64,000 nt of DNA, taken from contig OX485805.1 of assembly GCA_950295325.1 (NCBI GenBank), positions 12,062,501-12,126,500 on the forward strand, given 5' to 3'. The notes beneath the pieces were generated by a model that was not told the DNA's origin, made no database searches, and was given only the letters and a program-made list of their open reading frames with translations. Made by a program: the position numbers and the translations under genes. Positions 33,230 through 44,823 of the stretch are shown here, in pieces (positions within the stretch are counted from its first letter, which is position 1; each line of letters opens with the position of its first letter). This DNA comes from Polytrichum commune (Eukaryota > Streptophyta > Polytrichopsida > Polytrichales > Polytrichaceae).

Positions 33230-33560
33230 GTTCATTTTTGTTGGGGTTCGCATTTGGGTTCTAGGTTTTTACAAACTGGAGACGTTTGGAGTGCTCATGG
33301 GCTCCATTGAGTTTTGCTCTTGGGATTGTGGATGAATTATCGTGCTCTTGTCTTTCTTTGCTTGATATGCCATCCTTGACTTACATGCTATGGAGGAAAA
33401 AATATTCAATGACTTTTTCATTGGAAAGTGAAAGTGGGTTTTACGTGTAATAAATGCTTATTCGATTTGAGATTTATATTGTGTATATGTAGTGGAGGCA
33501 TTTATTACATTACATGAGACCATTTTCTTAGTATTAATACGTGAGACCATTTTCTAGCTT
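33230..33560 (+). repeat. Dispersed repeat, partner of 16430-16745
   Basis: Same ordered words as the inverted copy at 16.4 kb. Part of it is enclosed by an exact 18-base inverted repeat, CATCCTTGACTTACATGC at 33371-33388 and its complement at 33634-33651, so a 281-bp element may overlap it. Confidence 0.65.
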
Positions 33561-33739
33561 TATGTACGTATACAATTGATTTTTTTTCTCTAAAGTTCTT
33601 GTATGTAGTCAATTAAATTTCATTATAACCCATGCATGTAAGTCAAGGATGTAACGCCCCCGGGTTTACACCTACATTAGAGAGAGGTTGATTCCCTTGT
33701 TTCAAAATGTGAATCTAGCTTGATGCCCCATGAAAACCT

Positions 33740-33830
33740 TCATGGGTTCTCCCCCTGGTGGTTTTGTTTTTGGTTTCCTCCTTGCAATCAATCCTTTTCA
33801 ATTTGTACCAATAATAATACGAATATCAAT
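33740..33830 (+). repeat. LINE-like 3' terminal segment
   Basis: GGTTTCCTCCTTGCAATCAA, TCCTTTTCAATTTGTACCA followed by AATAATAATACGAATATCAA resembles the end of the 30.5-30.8 kb LINE-like copy. The short TAA-type tail suggests a 5'-truncated insertion. Confidence 0.4.
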
Positions 33831-34113
33831 AATGTGAAACTAGCACTATAAGCATATGAAACTTGGACAACATGTCCAACGTCGGAGAAAGAATATGCAA
33901 ATCTACCACATGTCCACATGGATGGATCTATAAGATTCTCAGTGATGCGAGACAATTTTCATCAACGCATGACGTGTTCTTCAAGACTCGTGTGCTTGTA
34001 GCGTAGGCTGTCTCAAGTTTGACTACAAACTCGATTACTATGTTGGTACTTGTAACATGACCCAAATAACAGGGAGATAGTCAGACAAACAAATACGCAA
34101 GTTGCAATGCACA

Positions 34114-34119
<6 letters not shown>

Positions 34120-34144
<25 letters not shown>
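34120..34144. repeat. (CA)n microsatellite
   Basis: At least twelve CA units. Confidence 0.95.
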
Positions 34145-34369
34145 TTTGTGAAGATGGCGAGAGGTGATCGTTGCACACAAGTGTAAAAGGACCTCTCATC
34201 CCATCCATGTTAAATAAATTATTTAACAAAAAAACAACCCATAATTGTTAGTGGTTGGTTCATTTCACATGTGTCATGCAAGAATATTTTGGGGTAGTTG
34301 GAGTTGATTCCGATGCCCAAATCAACATTTAAAACTTACCTTACCCCCGGCCTCCATCACACTATTCAA

Positions 34370-35120
34370 GGGGCGTTTTGTTGGACGAATGTGAGGTAGA
34401 TTCGCGTGCATGACTCCCTCTTCGCGCATGGAGGGAAAACCCTCACGAAGCTTTGCAAATTTACTTCCGGTGGATGGCTCTAGAAGAATCTAGGGAATAT
34501 ACCCCACCTTCGTAAAAAGAAAGGGCTGCCACGTGTCACCACGTCACGGGCCATTGACGGAAACACCCGAGGATCTTGGCCGAAAGTCGATGCCCGAAAC
34601 TCGGCCCCGGACATGGAGGAAGGGCGGGTGGTACGTTCCCTAGGGCACCACCAATGGGAAGGGGAGGCAAAGGAGTGAGCAGTAATAAAGGGTATTTACT
34701 ATACGAAATAACTTGTCTATTAATAGATAAAGGGCCAGTTTCAACGTGAACCCAGCTTGCTTACTTAGGAGCCAGTGGGAGTGAAGAAGGCATTAGAGTA
34801 AGAAAGTTCAGTGATCTAGAAAGGGCAGGAGTGGACTCACGTGGGCTTCTGAAGGCCGTCGGATAAAAGGCCGCGATGGACCAATGGGATGGCGCCTGTC
34901 AGGGAGGGGGGGTTAGTACTGCGCTCCCATTGGCCCAGGCGTGTCAGTTACCCACTCCACTCCACTCCCTCCCTTTAAGCGGCTGCGAATGGGTGAGTTT
35001 CCATGTAGGCCGCTTGCCCACCAGATTCTAGTGGGAATGACGACAACACCCGCCCAAATGTGGAGGGAATCTAGTGGGGTAGGCTGCGTATGTGCCAACT
35101 ACGCTAAATATGATGACGGT
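34370..35120. other. GC-rich island, no gene identified
   Basis: Clearly higher GC than the surroundings, with CCACGTGTC and ACGTCACGGG words (G-box-like, at about 34530) and several short inverted repeats, for example AGCGGC/GCCGCT and CCAGATTCTAGTGGG with GAATCTAGTGGGG. No frame with a recognisable domain. It could be a promoter region cut off from its gene, or a GC-rich non-autonomous element. Confidence 0.35.
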
Positions 35121-35125
35121 TATTA

Positions 35126-35182
35126 GGGCCACTTCACACACGAGGCTGATGAGAGCCCATGACCGTTACACTATGAAATCAC
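35126..35182 (+). mobile_element. Solo end of the GGGCCACTTCACAC element
   Basis: GGGCCACTTCACACACGAGG, then GAGAGCCCATGACCGTTACA, matches the left end of the full copy that starts 176 bases further right. It is followed directly by the flank shared with 57 kb. It may be a deletion derivative of an older insertion. Confidence 0.6.
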
Positions 35183-35301
35183 TCATTTCCTTATTGATAG
35201 ATAGAATAACATCCTATGTTTTCTTTTCTTTTCTTTTCTTTCTCTTTTGGGTGCACCTGAACGGACTCGATTGGAAAATGTAACCACGAGGAATCAAGTA
35301 A
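35183..35301 (+). repeat. Flank shared with 57071-57176
   Basis: AGATAGAATAACATCCTATG, CTTTCTCTTTTGGGTGCACC, TGAACGGACTCGATTGGAAA and ATGTAACCACGAGGAA have close matches left of the GGGCC copy at 57177. The two GGGCC copies are therefore parts of one larger duplicated repeat and not two independent insertions. Confidence 0.75.
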
Positions 35302-35795
35302 GGGCCACTTCACACAAACACGAGACTGAGAGCCCGTGACCGTTGCACTTCAAGCACTCTCGTTGGTGGAAAAGGCGGAGCCGGTTCAAGTTCGTTGCTT
35401 CCCACTAGTACGCTTGAGGGACCAATGGAGTATGTGAATGCAAGATGGATGGAAAGTCCACATGGACTCCTACGTGGCATCCAATGGATCATGTTTCATG
35501 GTCACTTGGACTATTTTCAAAAACCACCTCTTCGAGGTAGGCCTAACGCAAAACCGGGAGACCATGGCACTTCCAAGGCTCACAACCATCGGTTTAATCT
35601 ATTTTATCATGTGTGAGGACCCACATAAAATAGCACTTGGTTGAAGGGCCGATCACACATGACTTCACAGTAGACTCAAGGGCCCGTGATCAAGCTACAT
35701 GATGTTGGAGGTGTGTTGGGACGGCCTTTGGACACTCTCTTTTTGGCTCTCACAATTTCATGGTCACGGCTCTTGGCTCGTGTGTGAAGTGGCCC
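35302..35795 (+). mobile_element. GGGCCACTTCACAC inverted-repeat element, copy 1 (494 bp)
   Basis: Ends are GGGCCACTTCACACAAACAC and GCTCGTGTGTGAAGTGGCCC, extended inward by AGAGCCCGTGACC / GGTCACGGCTCT. The left end follows TAA and the right end meets TCA. In the best-preserved copy (44137) both sides are TAA, which with a G-starting end suggests PIF/Harbinger (Tourist-like). The interior contains no transposase. Confidence 0.8.
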
Positions 35796-36257
35796 TCAGT
35801 GTCACTGATTCTAGTTGTCTTGCTCAATACTAGTTGTGAACCGTGGTGTAGTGTCACCAACACCCTTATGTTGACCCAACATTCTTTGTGACTCCTTGTA
35901 AAAAAAACTAAAAAAAAATTGCGGGATTGGGGGGGGGGGAATAGAGTTTTACGGTGTTGCAATGACTGTCACTTACCAAGCATTTTTTCATCCAAATTTC
36001 AATCATCCATGACAATACTTTATCACACGTTGCTTAAGAGAGAAGGTAGAGTTTTGGCCAATGGATGAACTCATCCATCATCCATGACAATATTGGTTCA
36101 CTTATCCATAAGAAGTGTCATCCAAAAAGTTACCACAGTGACATCAAATACCATTTGACACTGAGTATCATACTTAGTGTAGCTACTCCCATCTTGTCAT
36201 ATTTGGTATCACCTACTAATCCTCTCCTCCAAGTTAAATGCAATGTTGGACTAGTGT

Positions 36258-36425
36258 ATAGATGAATGCATGGTATCAATATGCAACATCAATAATGGTA
36301 TCAAAGAACCTATCCGGGGGTTTGAAAGTTGTGATATCAATCAAATATTTGGTGGGTATGTGAAGGTAAGAGAATCTTTGTGTACCCGAGTTATTATTTG
36401 GGTCAAATCCATTCTAAACCATGCT
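36258..36425 (+). repeat. Dispersed repeat (copy 2 of 2)
   Basis: Partner of 20400-20575; see the shared words there. It lies right of a region with ACTTAGTGTAG, a possible decayed end of the TA-flanked family. Confidence 0.65.
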
Positions 36426-36429
36426 CTCT

Positions 36430-38020
36430 CCTGCATTCGGAAACACTCGTAACGTGCATTGGGATGGTGAAAACCGACATGGGGGACACAACGCAGTGAA
36501 CTATTCTATTAACTTGGGAAATATCTATTTTACAATATGTTGACCAATGAATGGGGAGAGCCAACCACTACACTAAATAATCCTATTAATGTGGGTGGAA
36601 AATTAAGGTGAAAATATTTATTGTGGGCCACACTAATTTTTCTAGTGGGGGTGGGATTAACGTGGCTTCAAGGACACGGGTTTTCCCCGAGGTTTCATAA
36701 AGACTTCCCACCAACACACTGATGATTAGTTATAAGACAAAAGTAGCACAACTGAATGAATTAACCCACAGTAAAGGTATTGAGAAAGTAATTTTATCAT
36801 CTGGCAACTTCAACTATCAATGCCTCAGAAGAACTGTACAAACAAAATCTCAAGTTGATAATGTAACAGACTACAATATACATACAATTTCATGATTGAC
36901 CGACTAAGCATCTCATGCTAATCGCATATTTAACACCCTAGCTAGGAGATGATTAATGAAATCCAAATTGTGTCTGTAGCCGTTTTCTTCATAATTTATT
37001 GGAGCTCGTATGAATATCTTAATCAATGAGGATCCTCTTTCTTATTAAATGATCATATCGATCTCTTCCCCATCCTCTAATTGTGTGGCATATTGAGCCT
37101 AGAATGATATAACAAATTTTGAGCATGTAATCCATTCTCTTTTAAGCACATGTCTTCATCAATGCATGTTCTTACATCCACACCTAAGTATACACCAGTA
37201 ATACATAGGTGTCCATTTAAGTTCTCTCTCTCTCTCATAGCATGCGGGTGATATTCGGTTACTTGTCTTAATCAAACACTTAGCACATTTGATTGGGATG
37301 TGGTTCGGTGAGGATCAAAGAACGGACACCATAGACACATGTGTTTAAAATAGATTGGACTACATCGTCACATTTTATATACTACTTCACACTCAACAAT
37401 GAACACAATTAGGAGGACCTTTGTTTTTAAAGGAATCAACAAACATGCACTCCAATAACCATAACTAAAATAGGGAAGGTATTGATTTCAACCCAAATTT
37501 TGTTGATGCTTCGTCATGGGTTTACCAATAACAACATAAATTTTGTTGGAATTTCAATCGGTAGAGGTTGGCAAACATGATATACAAACAAAATAACACA
37601 CACATACACACACATTGTGCTTAGATGGGCCCACCAAATGGAGAAGAATCTAATTGGGGGTGACAAGGAAAGGCTGGCAAGGGAGCGGTGGGGGCAAGTT
37701 GGGTATGATGTCCATGGTGCCCTTGGGTTGCCAATGGCCTGCGTTTGGCACAGACTGTCGATGCATGCTATTAGCTAAGGACAAAGTTGGCGCCAATCAA
37801 ATATAAAGGCAAGATTGAACTAGGGAAGGTGCACAAGGAGTGCAATATGCTATCTACTCAACATAGGGGAGAGCTACCCAAATCTCAAGGAAGAGGTTGG
37901 CTGTTCGATTCCTAGCTGTGAAATCTCCTCTCTAGCTACTTGACAAAAAAACTTGCCATGTGGTCAACTCCCTCCTAGGCTTTGGCGTTGGCCTATCGAC
38001 CTTCTGTCTAGAACAAGAAG
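36430..38020. other. No gene recognised
   Basis: AT-rich DNA with short repeats. 37180-37345 weakly resembles the family at 46.6/59.8 kb (GGTGTCCAT, ATGTGGTTCGGTG, AACGGACACCATAGACACAT). Confidence 0.5.
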
Positions 38021-38025
38021 AAAGG

Positions 38026-38175
38026 TACATAACATTATTAAGATCTGTAACATTGTTTTGTGGGACTAACAATATTCCACATAATATTCTTCATATTCAG
38101 ACTGAATGTGGGAAGATTCTATGGAATACTGTCAGTCCCGCAGAACAATGTTACGGATCTCAACAATGTTATGTA
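38026..38175. mobile_element. 150-bp near-perfect foldback hairpin
   Basis: The arms TACATAACATTATTAAGATC and GATCTCAACAATGTTATGTA begin a stem that continues through TGTAACATTGTTTTGTGGGA / CCGCAGAACAATGTTACG to the centre near ATTCAGACTGAAT. The loop is almost absent. Over the outer 50 bases the arm differences are all transitions. Could be a MITE or a small-RNA precursor. Confidence 0.8.
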
Positions 38176-38903
38176 GCTAATTACATTCCAAATTGATGAA
38201 TAAATTAGAAAAAGAAGAAAATGGAACACACATGTTCCTCTAAATTTAGGTATTGTCATCCAAAGAAGAACAACACTTGTCCAAAACTAAAAAGATTTCA
38301 ACGATCTCATCCACTCAAAAAGAGGGAGGACGGAGTTGATATTCCCACCCTACTCACCAAAACTATATAGGGTTTTGAGCATTGAATGAATCGCCGCCCC
38401 CCACCAAATAAACAAACAAACAAATAAACATACATACATTTATATATACATATGACTGCGAATGTCATAACATTGGCCACGTCACTCCCGAGGTAAGGCT
38501 AGTAGTAGTACTGCAGGGCGGATGTCGGGGGAAAGCACACACGCACGTTAGATACTTTGGGTGGCCAAGTTCCCTTGAACCCCAATTATTGTAGGCGGGG
38601 TGGGAAACAACAACAATAAACAATGAGCGCCGGGGGGAAGGGTAATAAATGGGACTTGGCACTTGTGGGCCCTATTCACGTCACCCCACTTCACTTCACT
38701 CTCCTCTCCCCTCGCCCAAAACCCTCCAATCCAGCTACGGTACCTTTGGGACCGTAAGTTCAACATAAAGGTGTTGAAATTAATGATGGTTTTCTCTCAC
38801 GGCCCCTTCCAAGTTATTAGGCATCTTAACTTATACGTATGAGGTTTTAATTGGAGGTGGTGAGGGAAGTTATCCCTACAAAGTATCTCACCGGTGCATC
38901 ATA
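38176..38903. other. No gene recognised
   Basis: Contains AAATAAACAAACAAACAAATAA-type low complexity near 38405 and a GC-richer block 38460-38760. No motif-bearing frame. Confidence 0.5.
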
Positions 38904-39542
38904 TAGTAATCTCCCGCTTAAGTACGCACTTAGTTGGCAGGTGCGTATTTTACTCATATCGTTTTCTAGACCTTCTGATTTGATGAATTGCAACGCGAAG
39001 CGGATGAAACCTGAACCAATCCGTTTGACTGAAGCCCAATGATGTGAACTAATCACTGCAAAGTCGAGCAAGCCAACCGCATTGAGCAAGCGGGCGTTGG
39101 GGTGGGTGTATGAAGTCAGTGAAGGCACCGTCTGGGAAATTATGGAAACGATGCGAACTGAAGAAGAAGAACCACCACCTATCGATGACGAAATCCAGCC
39201 TATCGAGACATTTGTTGAATTTGAAAGTGCTACCGACTTCAAAGGCTTTGAAGCTCTACACAACATTGTACTCAACATCGACGACCAATTGCTTTGCTCC
39301 AATGTTCAAACGGAAGTTGGATAGATTTATGATGAATTGCAACGATCGTTTGAGACATTTTAGCAAAACGTTAACAAACTGACATTGAATGTCAAGCGTA
39401 AAAAATTCATGCATTCATGGCAAATGACTTTGCATGACACGTTCAAACAATAAAGTATGAACCTTGATTTTTGTCAAAAAAAATTGCGCACTTAACCGGG
39501 ATGCGTACGTAAACGGGTGCATACTTAAGCAGTAGATTACTG
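38904..39542. mobile_element. Second pogo-like element, 639 bp, decayed
   Basis: Left end TA|TAGTAATCTCCCGCTTAAGT and, read inward, right end TA|CAGTAATCTACTGCTTAAGT are inverted repeats of about 25 bases, extended imperfectly by a CGTA-type motif. TA flanks both (38902-38903; 39543-39544). The terminal sequence differs from the 23557 element, so this is another subfamily. It contains an N-terminal transposase fragment. Confidence 0.8.
38998..39390 (+). pseudogene. CENP-B/Psq-type helix-turn-helix fragment of a pogo-like transposase
   Basis: In one frame: KRMKPEPIRLTEAQ, stop (39040-39042), CELITAKSSKPTALSKRALG, WVYEVSEGTVWEIMETMRT. This fits the DNA-binding pattern of pogo/Tigger/Fot1-type transposases (R-x-L-T-x-x-Q-[KR]-x-E-[LI]-I, then S-x-[RK]-x-L-[AG]-x-x-[FY]-x-V-S-x-x-T-V). 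An acidic segment follows (TEEEEPPPIDDEIQPIETF) and the frame stops at 39322-39324. The catalytic domain is missing. The HTH of this element and the C-terminal piece at 23.8 kb are different halves of related proteins. Confidence 0.7.
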
Positions 39543-39692
39543 TATATTAATGAATTTAGTTTTTGGAATCGTCTAATTTAACGTTTCTTAAACTTGGTGA
39601 ACTTCATGGTGTGGTTCTTGTGAGTCATGCGAGCATGTACGTTGTCGCTCCAAGCTCCACGACGATCTTGTTCATCGAACATGTGTTCACTA

Positions 39693-39909
39693 CACCAAAT
39701 ATGATATTTAGTGTGACTTACTATTTGGATTTACACGGTGCTATATCTTTTTACTATTGAAATAAATTTTTACCAAGTAAAGTTGTCAATGTTCTATAAT
39801 GTTCAAACTACCAATGTAACATCTGTTGGTAACATATGAAATGTACAATAAATGGATATAGCATTGCATAATTCCAAAGAGTAAGTCACACTAAACATCA
39901 TATTTAGTG
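39693..39909. mobile_element. TA-flanked MITE, 217 bp
   Basis: TA|CACCAAATATGATATTTAGT, GTGACTTACT at the left; AGTAAGTCAC, ACTAAACATCATATTTAGTG|TA at the right. Inverted repeats of about 35 bases with three mismatches. Confidence 0.8.
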
Positions 39910-42438
39910 TAGCGCACTCCCCCTTCTCCCCCGGTTTACCCTTGAGAAAAAGCCTGGTGGGTGGACTCCCCATTTCGGTTTTATGAATGTGTTTTCTGAA
40001 AGTGAGTTTTTAAAGTTTTTAGTTTCTGAATTTGGGGCTAAGTGAAGGTATAAAATATCGTGTAGTTCCTTGGAAGTCATGCATACCATTACTCAATGGG
40101 AGTGCCCGGTTCTCTTTTAAAATCTGGGAGAAAAACTTAAAAACTTATATATTTATATATTTATATATTAAAAAACACACACACACAAAATAAATAAATA
40201 AATAAAAGTTGGATTTTTTACCACATGCCCATTCCCCATGGTGCTTCCCCATGCCACAATCCCAAGTACATGTCAAGGGTGAGGACTAAACACTTTGAGT
40301 ATGCCTCCCACCAACATTACACAAGATGAGATACAATCAACTATATAATAGACGGTAGGTTTGTTTTTTGAGAACAATTTGACCATGGAATTAGCACCAA
40401 AGGCCCTGAAGTGCACTCTAACCTCCCTAATATCAAGTCTATGACAACCAAAGTGCACACTATAATAAGTTTGTTTGCAATTTTAACATGAATAACGGAG
40501 AATTAAAGTAGTGTGTGACACTATGGAATAATATAAAGTCAACATTGTTGTAATGACAATGATGACAACGTTATGCATGGGAGTGTGTGGTTTGAATTCT
40601 TTCATGGATTATTTTGATGTCAAAATATATGATATAAGGGAGGGGCATGTGACAACAAGGAGGAAGATTTAAACTGAGCACATCCGTTCCTTTGGGTTCG
40701 GGATATAAGAGAGGTAGCGACATTACAGAGGGTGAAATTACAAAGGTTAAGGTGTAGTCTAAAGGGGACACATTTGAGATGAATAAACCACAACCTTATG
40801 AGGGTCATCTTTACACTAAACCCTCATTTACCTCGGTAATGTGGGTGGGGCCCATTCTCAAAGAGGTGGGTATCTAGACTTGGCCCATGTCCAAGGATCA
40901 ACCTTATATAGGAGGCACTAGGGATGGAAGCATGCCAATACTACAGTGGCATACAACACCATGCACTCATTTATGGCTAGGAACCCGTGGTGTCTATGTA
41001 ATCTCATCCTTTGCGAAAGTGAGAACGTAGTGAACCATATTATAACATGTAAATGATATTTTAAAAAAGTATTCGACTCCAGAACTAGTCAAAGACCCTA
41101 AATTAGTTGAGTGATGTGGAACCGGAATGAATCAGCCCTCAATCTTATAGGGGACGTTGTTTTATGGAACCCCTTCAGCCACAATGGACAAGTATACATT
41201 GACGCCACGAACCCCAAGGTCAATTTGGGAACCCTCTCGATGTTGGAGCCGGTTTCTCACCAATTTCGCCATGCATGTGTGCTTCATCATGTTGTGTGTG
41301 TGTGTGCCCTAGATTCAATACCGAAGCAAAGAGCATCCTCACATACATAACTATTTGGGCACAAACCCCGGTTTGTTCCCGGGCCCACATAAGCTTGTAA
41401 TGAAGGCTTATTGGTAGTGTTATGTGCATTCCTTGTTTAAAAATGAAGACACCGCTTGTCTTTGAGTGATCACATGTCCGGTATTGGTGTGAGGTTGACC
41501 TATCGTATGCCTCCACATGTCAATCTAGTGTCATATGCAAATTCGTGTGATGTTTTATGTACAATTTCTTAAGACTATACAAAACATGTAAATATGTTTC
41601 TGGTAGAATATGGATGCGTACTTTATATCTTTAATAATATCGCGAGAATTCGGACAACATGGTTACAAATTTGTGCACCATTTCGTGCCGGTCCCTTAGC
41701 GTCTCTCCAAAATATCAACATCTTGATGTTTATTTTTTTGTACCCTTTTACCTTTTAAAAAAACCTTTTTACGTTTTTTGTCAGAACTGATCCAACTGTA
41801 GGATAACAACTTACTTATGAGTGATTCACAGTTGTAGGAAAGTGGTAGCCAAACAACATGCTTTTAAAATGGGTTTGACAAATCTATGAAGGGTAAGAAT
41901 TTGGCATGTCATTTTAAGGAAGTAAGTTTTTCGAACATGTTGTTTGGCTACCACTTTTCTACTACTTTTCACACATGTTATGGTGTCTTGAAAGTTGGCG
42001 TGGGTGAAAATATTGTGAGCTATTGTATTTCATGCGAGATTGTAAATTAGGGTGGCTTTATAATTTAACCAGATGTTAACACTCGGTATAAAATGATAAC
42101 ATTTGATTGACATTCTATGATTTTGTATAAATAATTATGATTTTCAATTGATAGTTGTTCATGCTTGTGTAAAAGACATTGATTTCATATTCCTAGTTCT
42201 AAACATATGATACAATGGCCTCAAAAAAGGCATGGGCAAAACAAATCTTAGGTTGACCAAAAATAGCGTAGTACGTTAGAATACATTAGTGGGTAGGAGT
42301 GATAGCGGGGCCACACCAGGCCTCCAGTCGAGTTCGGCCAGCCACTTCAGCCAGGCGGGCTGAACTTGGCTGTGGGTCCGGTGTGACCCTATTTCACAGC
42401 CATGAAGACGTGTGGCCCTAGTTCGAAAAAAATTTAAG
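39910..42438. other. No gene recognised, apart from one short zinc-knuckle remnant
   Basis: Contains AT microsatellites near 40145-40205 and a stretch at 41085-41220 (AATGAATCAGCCCTCAAT, CGCCACGAACCCCAAGG) that resembles the right half of the MULE MITE and the region at 62940-62980. 42300-42438 is GC-rich and leads into the palindrome. Confidence 0.5.
40973..41056 (+). pseudogene. Possible LINE zinc-knuckle (zf-RVT-like) remnant
   Basis: A short frame reads PWCLCNLILCESENVVNHII, TCK, stop: C-x-C-x4-C-E-S-E-x4-H-x3-C, close to the zinc-binding end of plant LINE reverse transcriptases (C-x2-C ... E-x2-x-H-x4-C). Too short to be certain. Confidence 0.3.
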
Positions 42439-43133
42439 CCTGCCCCAGTGATCCGGAAGATTTTTGGGCACAACCGGTTGAGATCCTAGTGTTTGCAAGT
42501 CCGACCGGTTACATGTTCACATCCTCCGGTTTTCCTTCATTAAATTGGGGTATATTCTATAAATTCCACTAAAATGATCGGTAATTTTCCTGCAGTCTTG
42601 AACACCAACCGGTTATTTCTCAAACTCAACCGGTTAATCTGTAACTAACTGCCGGTTCCTCCCCGATCATAGGCCTGCCCCTAATGTTTGAATCACTTGC
42701 AATTGATTATTTAATTATGTACCTCAACAACCAAGGTCATTGAATATCACTGTTGTAGTGAAATTTTATTATGTTTATTTCATTACAATATTAATTAAGT
42801 ACGTAAAAATTAATCACTCAATACTTAGTTTTCTATATATACATGATTGTTACCCACGGTAATTATTGGTACTGCTATTTACCAGAGTGGGAGGGGCCTA
42901 TGATCGGGGAGAACCGGCAGTTAGTTATAGATGAACCGGTTGAGTTTGAGAAATAACCGGTTGATGTTCAAGAATGCAGGAAAATTACCAATCATTTTAG
43001 AGGAATTTATAGGATATACCCCAATTTTATGAAGGAAAACTGGGGGATATCAACATGTAACCGGTTGGACTTGCAAACACTAGGATCTCAACCGGTTATG
43101 CCCTAAAATCTCCCCGATCACTGGGAGGGGCAG
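42439..43133. mobile_element. 695-bp palindrome: two inverted ~245-bp element copies around a 207-bp spacer
   Basis: Arm 1 (42439-42680) and arm 2 (42888-43133) are inverted copies: for example CAACCGGTTGAGATCCTAGT in arm 1 and ACTAGGATCTCAACCGGTTA in arm 2. Each arm has its own short inverted ends of the type CTGCCCC...TGATCGGGGAG and several ACCGGTT words. A single copy of the same unit is at 57742-58210. The palindrome may be a foldback transposon or two MITEs inserted head to head. Confidence 0.85.
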
Positions 43134-43342
43134 CGGAATGGAAGTCGGTGGGGCTGCCCCATGGCTCCAGCCGGGCAGATTGGCCGATGGCTGGTTGCAG
43201 CCCCACCCCCTCCCCCAGCCACCCCAACCATATTCGCAGCTCCGGAAAAATGCCCATGGGGCCCCGCCTGGAAACCATGGCTGATGTTTTTCAGCCGCTG
43301 GACCGGCTGGGGCTCCGGTGTGGTCGTGGTATGAAAGGAGTA

Positions 43343-43816
43343 CACCATTTATGGTATTTAGCATCACGTGCGTAATAATGTCACTTACCCTTTTCTAAGG
43401 TGTATGATAGGTTACACTAATGACCAACAAAATTTACCATGGTGTCACCTCATGACACTTGGCGTTCAAGTGTTCTTACTAATATTTTTGGCATGAATGT
43501 GTTCAATGACACTTATAATTAATATGATTGAGAATATCTTCCTCTTGTATGCCAAAATGTGAACACATGACACTTGATATTAGTATGCTCAATAATACCT
43601 TCCTCTTGCACACTAAAATGCAAAACTATCATTTCAAATATCTCAATGTGCTACGCTAAATGTCATAATGTATATAATTTATCACTTTGAATTGTTGCTC
43701 ACATTGACGAACAATACCACATTGGCAAATTGTGGACGTGACACTTTGAAACCTATAGGCATCTAGCTTAGTCCATCCGCAAATAGTGTGCGTGACACTA
43801 AATACCATAAACGATG
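43343..43816. mobile_element. TA-flanked MITE, 474 bp
   Basis: TA|CACCATTTATGGTATTTAGC at the left, CTAAATACCATAAACGATG|TA at the right. The interior (GGTGTCACCTCATGACACTT, GGCGTTCAAGTG) matches the element at 51367-51908 in inverted orientation. Non-coding. Confidence 0.8.
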
Positions 43817-44136
43817 TAGTGAACGTGTTTATTACCTACACCCTTCTTGAAGCGCTCACCAATGTACGAGATGCTTATATTTGGATTCTAAAATGAATAG
43901 ACATGCGACCTATTTGAAAGGTACAATTATTGTAGGCGGCCCGGGTGAGAAATAATAGTCTACAATGTAATGTAAGAGTTGGGGCGGGGGGGGGGGGAAT
44001 ATTAAATTTGACCTTGGGCTTCTCTTGGATTTCATTCATCCGGCTTCCAATCCACGCACAACCATGGCTAACTTATCAATTGTTAAGTTGTGAGCAAATC
44101 ATTTGCCTCGAGGCCCGAACACAAATATGGAGTTAA

Positions 44137-44640
44137 GGGCCATTTCACATATGAGCCAAGAGCCGTGACCATGAAATTGTGAGAGCCCAAATGAAAGTGT
44201 TCAAAGGCCGTCCCAACACACCTCTAAAATCATGTAGTGTGGTCACGGATCCTCAAGTGTAGTGTGAAGACATATGTGACTGGGCCCTCAACCAAATGCT
44301 ATTTCAATGCATTTCTATTCATGCGGATCCTCACACATGATAAAATAGAATAAATCAACGATTGTGAGCGTTCGGAGTGCCATGGTCGTCTCCTAGTTTT
44401 GTGTTAGGCCTACCTCCAAGAGACGGATTTTGAAAATAGTCCAAGTGACCATGAAACATGATCCATTCGATCCATATAGGAGTCCATGTAGACTTTACAT
44501 CCATCTTGCATTCACATACTCCGTTGGTCCCTCAAGCGTAGTGTGACGTAAACTTGGACTGGCTCCCCCTTTTCCACCAATCGGAGTGCTTGAAGTGTAA
44601 TGATGGTCATGGGCTCTCAGTCTCGTGTGTGAAGTGGCCC
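44137..44640 (-). mobile_element. GGGCCACTTCACAC element, copy 2 (504 bp)
   Basis: The best preserved copy: TAA|GGGCCATTTCACATATGAGC at the left, GTCTCGTGTGTGAAGTGGCC plus C|TAA at the right. The interior is the reverse complement of the 35302 copy (CTCAAGCGTAGTGTGA, CTTGCATTCACATACTCC). The exact TAA on both sides is the only perfect duplication in the family here. Confidence 0.85.
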
Positions 44641-44823
44641 TAAGGTGGAGAGGCCTATCACGGACATTCTTCCAAAAGTGGATATGACTGTCCTAGATTT
44701 GCATTTTTAAATGGATTAAAATGAATTACTATGATGGTTTCCAAAACTTTAAAGTAAAGAAACATGCTAGACTTCAGTGGATTCTAACTACTTTTAAAAA
44801 TAAATAAAAAACAGTCAGCAATA

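Noticed and set aside
38847-39302. 151-codon minus-strand frame
   Set aside because: It is the shadow of the plus-strand pogo helix-turn-helix fragment, whose motif match is much better.
43096-43375. Pro/Gly-rich frames on both strands
   Set aside because: Caused by GC-rich sequence at the palindrome edge; no domain and overlapping frames in several phases.
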